Source: Brachypodium distachyon
Lineage: Eukaryota > Streptophyta > Magnoliopsida > Poales > Poaceae
NCBI RefSeq assembly: GCF_000005505.3
Contig: NC_016131.3
Span: 4,361,501-4,425,500, forward strand
Length of the DNA stretch: 64,000 nucleotides
Reading direction: 5' to 3'
The notes under the pieces are model-generated. The model saw nothing but the letters and a program-made list of their open reading frames with translations, ran no database searches and was not told the DNA's origin. The position numbers were made by a program, and so were the translations under genes. Position 1 is the stretch's first letter. Each line of letters begins with the position of its first letter. Positions 22,331-34,048 of this stretch are shown here, piece by piece.

Positions 22331-25300
22331 TCGGCTCCTCCTTCGGCGCGCCCTCCCCGCCACCCCCGCCGCCCCCCGCGCCCTCGGGGTCGTCGTCCGC
22401 GCTTCCCGCGGCGGCCGGAGTGAGGGACCGGAAGATGGTATCCGCGGAGCAGCTCGTGCTCGACCTCTGCGATCCCGAGCTGCGCGAGAACGCTCTCCTC
22501 GACCTCTCCAAGGTCAGTTCCCCCCTCCTCCCTCCCCATCAACCCATGTCGCGGGAAATCTCACCTTTTTTTTAGCGCTCCAACAAGGTTTGCGGATCAG
22601 ATTTATGGTGGGAATCGGGGAATCTCTGTGTGTCATGTGGTGCTTGATAAAGCTGCAACCTTGGTGATGATGTAATGCGATGTTTAGGCAAAGATAGGTT
22701 TGGGGACCTGATGATCTGATGTCAGGTGCTGCGCAGTTATGTAGGTAAATCGGCTCAGGCAGAGATCTAGGGTATATAGATCACTGTGCGCCCGTCTTGC
22801 TCTGTTACTAGTTGTCTAGTTGATCCGTCCTTGGTATGACAATATTGCTCCTATTGCTCCCCTATCTCCCCTGGGCAGTTCCATGAGGTCCTGTTGTTGG
22901 GTAATTTAGCGCGACTCCGCCTGCTCATATTCTGATTTTCTGAATATGATGAGGATTTGGGGATTTTGTGCAGTTCCTTAGTTTGTTTTAGTCAGGTCGC
23001 AAAAGCAAATAGGCTTGTGGCTACCATATGTAGGTTTTAAAGTGTTTATTCTGTTCTCTTACACTCCTAGGCTGTTTAAAAATTGCTATGCTATAATTGT
23101 TATCAGCGCTCATAAAGGAAAGAGTTACCGATCTCCATTGGACATCACTGGCATGGTGGTTTGGACGCGTGCATTGGATAGGTTTATTCAATTTAGTTCG
23201 GTTTTGTTCTGATTAAAATGGAAAATGCTGCAATTGTATGGGGGAGAATCATGTGAGGACATGAACCTTGCACAGTAGGGAATGCCTATTAATGACGAGT
23301 TCACAAACTTATCCCAGGTTTATACTAGAAACAGCTTGTGCTACTTCTGCAGGTTATCTAAAAAAGAGACCAACCTGGGACTAGCCTGCTTTTTATAGAA
23401 AAAAGACAATCTGAGGCAGAGGGTATATTCATCGCAGCCTGATGCTGCGCTTGTCGAAATCTTCCGTCCTTGCTAGCTTTTGACGTCGCCCATGCATAAT
23501 TTGGTAGAGCGTCCCAACTAATTAGTGAGGCTCACTGATTTAATGGGTTGCTGTGCAAAGTGAATTTCTGTGGACGCATAAGATGTTCGGACAATAAAAG
23601 CTGCTAATGTGAGCCAGCTACTCATTTATGAGTTATGGCCATAGACTTCCTCATTTTAAATACTTTGACGATGCTACTACATTGCTTGGGGTCCTTTTCT
23701 TACAATTGTAGGTGGTACAATAGGAAAATTTGATGTGTGCACATGTGCTTTTGTGTGTTTGAGTGCATATGCATCGGGAGGCAGTAGGTGAAGATTTGTT
23801 TTATTATTGGCACTTTAGGACTGCAAATTCCTGAGGATTTCCCTATTCATGCGTTTATTACTTGACCTTCTAGATTAGGTACTTGGTGGATGCTAGAACA
23901 TGAACCTATTGTGTGTGAACTGCCTTGATTGTGCAATTCTTGCAAAGAACTTTGCAGAACATTTGCGAGCTGTCAACATTCCTGGATATATATTTGGGAG
24001 GCAGTAGGTGAAAATTTGTCGTTTAATCTGTTTCTTGAATTTTCTTTCTTCAGAAGCGAGAGATTTTTCAAGATCTTGCTCCACTCCTGTGGCACTCCTA
24101 TGGCACGATTGCTGCACTACTCCAGGTAGATCTTGCGCACTTTAAATTGCATCATGAATGCAGTGGCAAGAGTAGATATGCACTACATAGTTATTGTTCT
24201 TTAATTTAGGATAGTTGTGTGTGTGCCTTATTAATTATTTCAGTATGAAATTTATTGAAACTTCCATGGTTTTCCTCATTCAGTTTATTTGGTTCTTTTG
24301 GAAACATCTGCAGGAGATTGTGTCAATTTATCCTTCACTTTCGCCCCCAACTTTATCACCAGTTGCATCAAACCGCGTCTGCAATGCACTTGCACTTCTT
24401 CAGGTACGCTTTTACATTAGAAAGGAAGGAATCCTCACTCCTGATTGGCCTCATGGTGGATTAAGAAGATTGCCGCTTTCTGTAGCATACTGCATGCTAC
24501 CTATCACTATAACCTCCCCATATTGGTTCTATGTTCCGTGCTTCCTAACTCTCATTTTTCTTTTGCTTTCAATTGCAGTGCGTTGCTTCACACCCTGACA
24601 CCAGGATCCCTTTCTTGAATGGTACTGACTGCTCCATTTTCATACCAAAGCTTAAATACTCCGTAATTTGCATTGTTAAAAAGAAGCTATCCTTTTTCCA
24701 ACTTTTTTCACCTTTAAAATATTATTGTAGTATAAAGTGACAATGCAGAACTTAGCTAGCAGGGAGTTGATCACATATGAAGTTATAAATGAAAATGGTC
24801 CTTGTACTGGGGTACTTCTCAATTAGCATGGTCAATAATTGATATATTTTTTCTTTGGTGGCTCCTTCCTTTTTTCTCTGCAGCTCACATCCCACTGTAC
24901 CTATACCCATTTTTGAATACTACCAGCAAGACAAGACCCTTTGAGTACTTGAGGCTTACCAGCTTGGGTGTCATTGGCGCTCTCGTGAAGGTAATTTCAA
25001 ACCAGAAATTTGTGAGACTAGGAAGGGATAGTCCATATGAATCTTTACATATTGTGGTTGGTGAATGGGCTGAAGGAAAAATCAATGTTGTGGGAGTGGC
25101 TGAATTCTTATTTCTTTGTAGACTAGAAATATTGTTCTTTTTATACTCATTCCATTAATCCAGTCACCAAATAGACCAATTGGGATTTGGATCCCCAGTC
25201 CAGATAAAAACTGCTATGTTTGAACTAAAGGGCTGATGATTTGTTAGAGCTTTTATTGTTTCTTTTAGTGGACAACATTTTTTTCCAAACCATAACAATA

Positions 25301-26534
25301 TTTTCTTTGCTTTTGTTTTGTTTTGTGATATATGCAGGTTGATGATTCTGAAGTTATTGGGTTTCTGCTTCAAACTGAAATAATTCCTCTGTGTCTGCGT
25401 ACTATGGAGATGGGTAGTGAACTTTCAAAAACAGTATGAACCTTAACACTTGTTCTAAATCAAATAGTCTTCTAGTTCCGATTCTATGTTTTGTATCCTC
25501 AGTGCATTGACATGTTCCTTTAGTATGGTTAAATGGTTAATTATTCTAGTGTGAAATATGCATGATGCAACACTGAAATCATGGTTATACCTGATTTCTT
25601 TGGGGCATGTCTGATAGTTATTGTGATCTTATTGGGATATTGTGATCTTGTAACATTCATATTAGTTTCTAGCATATAGATTACCTTGCGGCAGCTAATA
25701 ATGATGTGGATGTCAACAAAAACTAATTGGTTGTTGTGAACTGATGTACTACTTGTAGCTGTCAGATAGTTTTTTCCCCCTAGGTGTTCGGATTTCTTAA
25801 TTCTGCGGGATCTGAATTTAGCACTTTAGTCTCACTAACTCAGTCGAGATATAACATTACTTGCAGGTGGCCACCTTTATCGTCCAAAAGATTCTGCTTG
25901 ATGACATTGGGCTGCGTTACATATGTGCTACTGCTGAGCGTTTCTTTGCTGTAGCTACGGTGCTGGCACAGATGGTTCAGGCACTTGCTGAACAACCATC
26001 TGCAAGATTGCTGAAGCACATAATCCGCTGCTATCTCAGGCTGACAGAGAACCAAAGGTGCCACCCTCTGTAAATATTACTGTTTGTAAAGTCGTTTACG
26101 TGTAAACTGGTCGTCCCTAAAATCTCTGATCGTTTGCAGGGCATGTGCTGCGCTCAATAGTTGCCTCCCCACCGTGCTGAAAGACGGGACATTCAACACC
26201 TTCCTTCAGGTGCATTTGAGCTCATCGCTACGTGGATAGCAATTGTTTCTTTCATAGCTTCCTAACTAGACAACAAGCTTTACATTAACATCAGCACATT
26301 GAGTTTGGACCATTTACCGAGTTCAACTTCTCACAAACGCAGGATGATCATGTAACAAGGCGCTGGCTCCAACAGCTACTGCATAACATGACAATCGCCG
26401 GCATGGGAGGAGGAAACTCTCATGCCGGTATGGGAGGGGGAGGAAGCCTCGCTGGCATGGGAGGAGGAGGTTCTCATGGTAGCATGGGGGGAGGAGGCCC
26501 TCATGGAGGCCTGGATCACCTCATGGGGCTGTGA
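22303..26534 (+). CDS. CNOT9: CCR4-NOT complex subunit 9 (CAF40/RCD1)
   Basis: Nine exons: 22303-22512, 24054-24125, 24314-24403, 24579-24621, 24884-24990, 25338-25433, 25867-26057, 26140-26209, 26343-26534; 1071 nt, 356 residues, all GT-AG and in frame. CNOT9 is an armadillo-like scaffold of the cytoplasmic deadenylase complex that binds the NOT1 scaffold and silencing/decay factors. The Rcd1 domain occupies about residues 45-310, with [60 protein letters not shown] and [16 protein letters not shown]. The N-terminus has a Pro/Ala-rich leader. The C-terminus ends in a glycine-rich tail with four GMGGG/SMGGG-type repeats. The 5' flank is the repeat array described above. Confidence 0.96.
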
Positions 26535-26771
26535 ACCAGGGCTGAGTGGCTGCTGCAGCAACTCATCCAAGGGCCTGGGTTTGAACCAGCCAATGTGTTG
26601 TAGCTAGGGGGAAACACCCCGGTGTTGTTTGTAGATGAGTTGTTTGCTCAAATTAAGGATAGATTTTGCCCTTCTTGTGGGAAGAAAAAGATAGTGAACT
26701 ACTAGGTATGTTTCTAGCTCTAGGTGCTGCCTGTTTGGTGGCCTGCATATGGCCCTCTACTGTAAAAATAC

Positions 26772-26777
26772 AATAAA
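26772..26777 (+). terminator. Likely polyadenylation signal of CNOT9
   Basis: AATAAA about 240 nt after the stop codon, within an A/T-rich stretch. Plant signals are degenerate, so this is a likely rather than certain signal. Confidence 0.4.
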
Positions 26778-26779
26778 CT

Positions 26780-27540
26780 GGTGCAGAACCGCTCTCTGCT
26801 CTTGGCAAGCGTTTCCAAAGATGGCGAGAGGCAGTAAAGAAACATAACAGGCTTTTTTATAACCTGTGCTGGGAGTTTCTGCAAGAACTGACAACGACTA
26901 CAACGAGCTTGCTGGGGCTGCTTGAAAGCTGAACTCTATATTCACAGCTTATGGATTCGGTTCAAACTTTAGTTCTGTTTAGAGCACTTTTCTTTAGCCC
27001 TCAGAATTCAAGGTGAACTTTGTCTGTCCCGTATTCAGATGCTGTATTTTCGTGGGAAACCAAGACAAAATGGCGAAGTGGGATGATCAGCTCAGCTCAG
27101 AGGTTCATCTCTGTGGGATGAATGCAAAGCAAATGCAAATCATACGAGTAAAACCTGCGCCGATTCATGCATGCGCCTTAGCCAGGTTGGTCTGCAACTC
27201 TGCATCTCTGACTTTGTGATCCGAGTGAGAGGCAAAGTGGCCTTTCATGGCACCACAAGGCCATATTTTAGCAGCCAAGGCAGGCAGGCACTCAAGCAGC
27301 CATCTCTTCTCAGCCGGCTCACTGGACCATCCCAGCAGCCAAGTCTCTCTCCTTCTCTATATTCTCTCCCTGTAGACGACACTTGATTAATATAATCAAA
27401 ACTTAATCGAATATTCTATTCGAAGCTCCATCGAGGGTTAGCCAAGTTTACGGGCGATTGATTGCTGATTGTTTAATTAGCACCGGGCCAACCCCGGGGG
27501 GAGGACGTCGCCGTCCCTTCCGTCGCCTCAAGGGCTCAGT
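26780..27540. other. Intergenic between CNOT9 and FNR
   Basis: Contains the CNOT9 3' flank and the FNR upstream region. No coding frame with recognisable motifs and no transposon ends were found. Confidence 0.5.
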
Positions 27541-27560
27541 CGCTCCTCCGATCCCCATCC

Positions 27561-27567
27561 TATAAAC
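27561..27567 (+). promoter_or_regulatory. TATA box of the FNR gene
   Basis: TATAAAC lies 67-73 bp upstream of the FNR start codon in otherwise GC-rich sequence, with a C-rich leader between, a normal plant core-promoter layout. Confidence 0.6.
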
Positions 27568-27633
27568 CCGCCGCCTCCTCCTTCCCCCAGATCAAAACCC
27601 CTCTTCCTCCTCCGTCCAGCCACCCATCGGACC

Positions 27634-30288
27634 ATGGCGACCGCTGCCGCTGCTGCGTCCCAGGTACGTTCGCACGCGCGATCCCCTCTTGCGTTTCTCG
27701 CGATGCGCGGCGTTTAACTTTTGCTGTCTGGCTGCTGACTTTTTCGGGGCCCTCTGCTGCTGCAGGTGGCCGTCTCGGCGCCCGTCGTCTCGAGTCGCGG
27801 CGCGAGGAGCTCTCGGATCCAGGTGCGTGCTCCGACTCCCTCTGCTCATTTTTGGGTGTCATCGTGTGGGGAATCCTGTGGGGATCCGTGTGTTGCTTCG
27901 TCAGTGCGTGGTTTGGTGGGGTTTTATATTAGAAGTGGTCGGATTGGTTCGAGCAGGGAGCGGTTTTAGGTATTTCTGATAGCGCTGCAAGATTCTGGCC
28001 TCGTGCTATTTGGATGCAGAGAGTGATTACCTTCAATTGCGCGTATATATGTTTGCATGTGCAAATTCAGGGTGGCAGCAAGCCAGCAACCTTAGCTTTA
28101 GCACCTTAGCTTAGGCCATGAACTATCAGCTTTACAGTGTTACTGGAGGTTGCTATGCTAAAATTTGCCTTTTTATACTTCAGGGTGGCAGCAACCTTAG
28201 CTTTACCAACAGATCATGGATTGGCACCACATTGGCGAGCGAAAGCAAGGTCGCTGCACAACGGAGGCATGTGAGCAAGGTGCTCTGCTCAGTTCAACAA
28301 GCGAGCAAAAGCAAAGTTGCTGTCACGCCTCTTCATTTGGAGAGCGCCAAGGAGCCGCCACTCAACACATACAAGCCCAAGGGGCCTTACACGGCAACCA
28401 TCGTCTCAGTTGAGAGGGCGGTAGGACCTAACGCTCCAGGGGAGACTTGCCATGTCGTCATTGATCATGGTGGCAATGTACCTTACTGGGAGGGGCAAAG
28501 TTACGGCATTATTCCTCCTGTAAGTATTTCCTGCTGTCTACCATTTTCTTAGTTTTTCCTTTTGTCGTACTGAATAGTGAACCATGGATTCTTCATCTTA
28601 TTGAACTAGACTATAAACATATATAGATAGGCTGTACTGAAATTATGCTTGAATCTGTAGACATTTGGTTTCAGCATGCTGCTTGATCTTGTGTAGGAGA
28701 ATTGCTTTCGGTTATAACTATACCCAATATCTATTCATTTCATTTACTTTACGGTTCATGTCTTTGCCCTCTACCTTCATTGCTCACCGAACCTTATGTG
28801 CATCTGTCAGGGAGAGAACCCAAAGAAGCCTGGAAACCCACAGAATGTTCGACTTTACTCAATTGCATCAACTAGGTATGGAGATTCATTTGATGGAAAG
28901 ACCGCCAGTTTATGTGTTCGCCGTGCAGTTTATTATGATCCTCAAACTGGCAAGGAGGACCCCTCGAAGAACGGTGTCTGCAGTAATTTCTTGTGCAACT
29001 CAAAGCCTGGCGACAAGATTCAGCTGACAGGTTAGCTTATTTCTTTCAGATGGTTGTAAAGGATGTATCAGTAGTTATATGATAGAAATTTTAGTTCTTC
29101 TGGTTACATTTTCCTAAAGTTCACCTGAGGCAGACCATCTGTTTTTGAGTCGATAGTCAACAAGGGTATTGGTACATACACAATGCTTCGGATTTAAATA
29201 AACTTGGAGCTGGAAATAACCCTATTTCCAATGCATTAAGAAAGAAGGGAAGCTTCGCAGTGCCACCGGTTTACAGTCTACATTCTAGCAACCAAGTCTA
29301 AGAAACATCTTAATTGCTGAAAGGAAGTTCTTATAACTAGCGAGACAAATAGCAGATTCTAAGTACCCAATAACCTCTCTTCTGTCTAGCATTCGCAGAT
29401 CCTTCATTTGTTACAGTTGATTTTTTTTTTAACAAGAAACTTTAATTTCCAATGATATAATAGCTAGATTTCGTTTAAACAATGTTTGGCTGATTAGCTG
29501 TCACATACAAGTTCAATATATAATATGCACATACATCTTTCCTGTAGAATTGTGTATCTTCACATTTCCTGGCATATGGTGGATGTTCTAACCCATCTCT
29601 CTGCTATTTCTTTCTGATCTCAGGCCCCTCTGGCAAAATAATGCTCCTACCCGAGGATGATCCAAATGCAACGCATATCATGATTGCCACGGGCACCGGT
29701 GTTGCTCCGTACCGTGGGTATCTACGTCGCATGTTCATGGAAGATGTCCCAAATTACAGATTTGGTGGCCTGGCTTGGCTCTTCCTTGGTGTGGCTAATT
29801 CTGACAGCCTTCTGTATGACGAAGAATTCACAAGCTACCTTAAGCAGTATCCAGACAATTTCAGGTTAGTTGACTTCTTCCTTATAAGGCCTTGTCTCGC
29901 CTTTTATTGCTACACATTTCCCAAGCAGCATTTTGTTATTGACTTGGATGCTTTTGTCAACCTGTGTCACTTGAATAAACTACTTGTGTTCAGTGCCCTG
30001 GTAGTAATTGAGCATGTTGAAATCTGTAGGTTTGACAAAGCACTAAGTAGGGAGCAGAAGAACAAGAATGGTGGCAAGATGTACGTTCAGGACAAGATCG
30101 AAGAGTACAGCGATGAAATTTTCAAGCTTTTGGATGGCGGTGCACACATCTACTTCTGCGGTTTGAAAGGAATGATGCCAGGGATTCAGGAAACACTCAA
30201 GAAAGTGGCAGAGCAGAGGGGAGAGAGCTGGGATCAGAAGCTATCGCAGCTCAAGAAGAACAAGCAATGGCACGTTGAGGTTTACTAG
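27634..30288 (+). CDS. Ferredoxin-NADP+ reductase, root (non-photosynthetic) isozyme, plastidic
   Basis: Six exons: 27634-27663, 27766-27822, 28184-28519, 28811-29030, 29624-29864, 30030-30288; 1143 nt, 380 residues. In heterotrophic plastids the enzyme passes electrons from NADPH to ferredoxin for nitrite and sulfite assimilation. The Ala/Ser-rich start ([13 protein letters not shown]) is a transit peptide of about 60 residues. FAD-binding RLYSIAS is near residue 154, with [10 protein letters not shown] and GVCSNFLCN following; NADP(H)-binding [14 protein letters not shown] is near 238 and [13 protein letters not shown] later; the chain ends with the conserved C-terminal Tyr (VEVY). The [20 protein letters not shown] stretch fits root rather than leaf isoforms. 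Intron 5 is frame-preserving and stop-free. Confidence 0.95.
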
Positions 30289-30429
30289 GGTTTGAATGCT
30301 CGGGTTTTGTGTATGATTGCTCTGCCGTGAGGCCATGCCAAGAGAAGGCAGAAAAAACACATATTGAATGATTCTTGTGATGGTGTAAAATTACCAAAGA
30401 TTATTTTGGGGGAACGATCATAAAATCAT

Positions 30430-31508
30430 TCATGTAATTCATAAGCTTCTGCACCATACAGTGGGTGAAATGAAGCATGTTACTTCAGTTCTTACAATTT
30501 CTTCAGGTGTTACCATCTGAAGCAGGATTTGTGAGCACCTGTCTTGGTAGCATGCGGTTGACGTGCCAGTACATTTGTCGTTTTTTGGTCGTATGACATT
30601 TTTTGACAGAAGCTGTTTCAAAGTGCTCCGCATAGCGCGTCCTGACGTCCTGAGCTTTGAGTAGCGAGCACGCTTTGGGCGCGCTACAATTGTGCCGGTG
30701 GCTCATTGATGTGATCCAATCCATTTCGTCGCAGGTTAAAAAATGGAATGGTCTGGAGAGGCAGGGAAATATTAAATGAAAAGGAGGAACGGAAATTCAT
30801 ATGTCTATGTTTTACCCTTTTGTGTTCAAGCTCAAGAATATAAATTTTCTACGGAGGGCCCATGTGCGAACCAAATGTTTTCTCGTCCACAACTCACTCA
30901 TCTGGTCTTCAACAGCCACACACCCACGCACGGGAGTTAGTGTTCCGCAATCTACTTTGCATTTCCCTACTCGGGTATATCATGGAGGTATTATGCCGTA
31001 GTTGTCGAAACAAAGCTTGGTCGAAACTTTGCAAATTACCCTGCTATGTAAAACGGATGAAATTAGATTAAATATTTCTAGTCTTCAGACATATGGAAGG
31101 TATACATGTTTAGACACAGAACACTACAGAAGAGCTGGGCTTTACAGATTAAGGGCATATAGCCGACTTCTTCATAAGAGACTAAGAGCACAGGTCTACG
31201 CATTTCCACCCAGTGAACACCAGATCCTAGTCAAAAAAGAAAAGAAGAAACAGTAAAAAAGATCCTGGCAAATGATGATTAATTTTATAAGTTTTCCAAT
31301 GGGGCAATCTGTGTATGAAAATAAGCACAATCAATCTTCCATCAAATCATTAGAAGCAAGCTGTAAGTTCCAACAAAATCTGAATGGAATTGAAGGTCAG
31401 ATAGTATACAAGTGAACAGCTATATTAACAAAAGCATGTGGCTTAACATAAGAAATAAATGAAGTGAATGCCACTGAATGGTACGGAGTACTCATCTATT
31501 CCAAAATA
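30430..31508. other. Intergenic after FNR
   Basis: Only short open frames without recognisable domains; the GC content is moderate. No repeat other than the MITE that begins at 31509. Confidence 0.5.
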
Positions 31509-31629
31509 CTCCCTCCGATCCATATTACCATATTACTTGTCGAAATATTACATGTATCTAGACGTTTTTTAGGAATAGATACATCCATATTCGAGCAAAT
31601 TTGAGACAACTAACATGGATCGGAGGAAG
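31509..31629. mobile_element. Stowaway MITE, 121 bp
   Basis: Begins CTCCCTCCGATCCATATTA and ends ATGGATCGGAGGAAG, flanked by TA on both sides. The interior (TTACATGTATCTAGACG, GAATAGATACATCCATATT) matches the MITE at 41756, so both belong to one subfamily. Confidence 0.85.
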
Positions 31630-31926
31630 TATAAGGCATATCACTTCTGTTAACTGTCAAATTTTCTAAAGTTTAACTCTGTAAATAAAAATATCAACAT
31701 GCGGTGCCAAATGAACATAATTAGATCCATTGTGATTTTTTTTCCATATTATCTTGATTTAACAGTGTGTGTGTATATATGCAGATACTTTTTTGCTGAT
31801 CTGCACTCGTCTCCAGCACCATAGGATTATTCCGGGGTGACAAAGTACAAGCGGCCTAAGAACATCAAGGGAGATGAATATAGAAAATCTCTGTACTGAG
31901 AACCACCGTCCAACACTCACCGCCAG

Positions 31927-32542
31927 GCTTGGCAATGCCTAGGGAAGCAGAGCACGAATGACTGACGTAGTAGAACCACTGTGTATGCCGGGATCCCCAC
32001 GCCGTAAAATTGGTTGAAATCCATATTACCATCTGAGAGGTAGGAGGCAGCGGCGTGGTCAGTGGCGGGCACGTGAGCTAGCGGGTTGAGTATAGCTGGA
32101 CGTGGGTGGAGCTCTTGTGGAGCAGGACGAGGCGTCCCCCAGCGGTGAGCGCGAGCGAAACCGTGCCGTGGTCGCGGAGCTCCGGGTGATCCACGTCAAG
32201 CTTTATCCACTCGCCGGTGGAGACGTTGTAGAAGCGGCGGCGGGTGGGAGGGGCGCGTCTGTCGTTGTCCAGGAGCATGACCCGCTGCCCGGGGTGGAAC
32301 CGGCGGTCCAGGCCGCGGAAGTCGGGCCCGCGCGGGTCCGTGGAGCCACCGCCGTCGCCCACGCCGTCGGCGAGGACCCGGTCAGCGATCAGCCCACCTG
32401 GCCCGTCGGCCGTCGGAGACATTCGCCCAATCTCTCCTGCACGCGGATGGAAGAAGAGGCGGAGGAAGAGGGGGAATGGCTTTATGAGCACCAGGGGGCA
32501 GAGTTGGTCGAGGGTCATGGACCGCCGCTTGGCCCACCCCAC
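31927..32542 (-). pseudogene. F-box-associated (DUF295/DUF1618-like) gene fragment, frameshifted
   Basis: A minus-strand frame of 154 codons (32542-32078) holds FRGLDRRFHPGQRVMLLDND, then FYNVSTGEWIKLDVDHPEL and GGRLVLLHKSSTHVQL, a pattern seen in the C-terminal region of grass F-box/DUF295-type proteins. It stops at LYSTR. A one-base shift would continue as LNPLAHVPATDHAAASYL, restoring the usual LLNP motif, and run to 31927. The F-box end is absent. Interpretation as a broken member of this large family is moderate; the exact subfamily is unknown. Confidence 0.45.
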
Positions 32543-32896
32543 GGGAGCCTCGTGGGCTCGGCCCTCAATTGAGGATCCACCACCAACAACACGCTTGAAA
32601 TAAAGCTGGTTGGCATTTCGTTTTCATCTGAACATCTCTCAACGTCCAAGTCCCCGGAAATCAAACGACGTCTGGTGTGTGAATTAGGTGCAACAAGAAG
32701 AAAAGGCTGCAGTTTCCAAGTCACGCTCACGTATGGTACGGTGGTTTGGTCGGCCTAATAAAAAAATGGATGAATTTCTGCGCACATTTTGCTGCAATTT
32801 GTGTTGCTCTGCTACTAGTGCGTCAAAAGAAAGTTGCATTAGGTTTGAAAACGTGCACAAACAGACAAAGGAAGCAACATCAGCGTCACGTTTACA

Positions 32897-33200
32897 GCCT
32901 CTTTGATTCACAGAATTGGAAAAAATACGAAATAGAAAAATAAAGGATTGCAATGTCATGTCTAATTGGTCCCTATAGGATTTTGTTTGCACTAAAGTTT
33001 GTTTCGTTCACCAAGGAAAACAAAGGATTTCTTGCAAGAGATTAAAGTGGATGGAATTTTGTATGAAATGTAGTACAAATGAATCCTTAGGAAATATTCC
33101 TAGAGGATTCAATCCTATAATCAAACGACCAACGTAGATTTTTTTCCCTAAGGATTTGAATCCTCAAAGATTCCTATGAAATCCTCTTGACAACCCAAGT
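32897..33200. mobile_element. Possible non-autonomous DNA transposon
   Basis: The A/T-rich segment is bounded by GCCTCTTTGATTCACAG (left) and sequences such as AATCCTATAATCAAACGACC (about 33110), with internal GGATTCAATCC/GGATTTGAATCC repeats. Inverted similarity between ends is partial and no clear target duplication was found. Common grass MITEs have such ends. Confidence 0.35.
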
Positions 33201-33930
33201 AGATCGTTGGACTTCTCATCCTCCACCAGCTCCGGTGGGGTGTGTAAGAAGGCCCCGGTCTACTGGTGTACTGAATTATAGTTTTCCCGTATAGAGGCTT
33301 TCGACAGGTCTTCGTTAGAACAAGATCGATGGTGGCGAGACGATGGCGGCGCCTTCGGCATGGAACAAGGTCTCTCCCCTCGGCCTCATTCCCGTGGTGC
33401 TCACCGTCGAGAGGCTTGTGAAAGATGGTGTGGTCTTCGTGTCCACGCCACTTCGTCGTCAAGATGGACTTTCGGGATCCTGTCATACCCTTGGGGTTGC
33501 GAGGTTTAGGTTACTTGTCGTGCATGCACGCTGGTGATATATGGTGTCAGGTTTTTCGGATCGAGCGAAGAGTGGGACGCTGGTCCTTTCGGGCACGTGC
33601 AGGAATACTTCCCAACTATCATCGATAAGGTCAGACCGGGGTTCATCGGCCCGTTTTGACAAAGGCGCATCATTGGCTCGTTCTGACAGTGGTAGTGGTC
33701 GTTCGAACCCCAAAGACCTCAACACATGTTTGAAATGTTTTATATTTAAATGAACTTTTTCATAATAGATTCGTGTCTTTTTTGCTTTCAGAAAAAGTCT
33801 GAAAACGTGTACAAAGCGAGGTCGTTGTCGTGCTAGTCGTTAGCCAAAGAAATCGGTTCCACTAAAATGCATTTGCTTATGACTCACTTCAAAATGAAGG
33901 TTGCTTCGAGCAGATAAAAGGAAGCACGGA
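33201..33930. other. Intergenic before GT61
   Basis: The section 33290-33730 is more GC-rich and has open frames on both strands (up to about 110 codons) but no domain. It looks like old transposon-derived sequence. The rest is the GT61 upstream region. Confidence 0.4.
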
Positions 33931-34048
33931 AGTGCTCCATACGGGGGGTCTGTCTGAGCGTCCGCGGTCCACTCCAACCTCTCTCCCCTTCCCTTTGACT
34001 CCCCTGTCTTTCTGCCCGGCTCGCACCGCCGTGAGCGCGGAGCCCGAG

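Noticed and set aside
33290..33730. A gene in the GC-rich stretch before GT61
   Set aside because: No domain, start context or splice structure could be supported on either strand.
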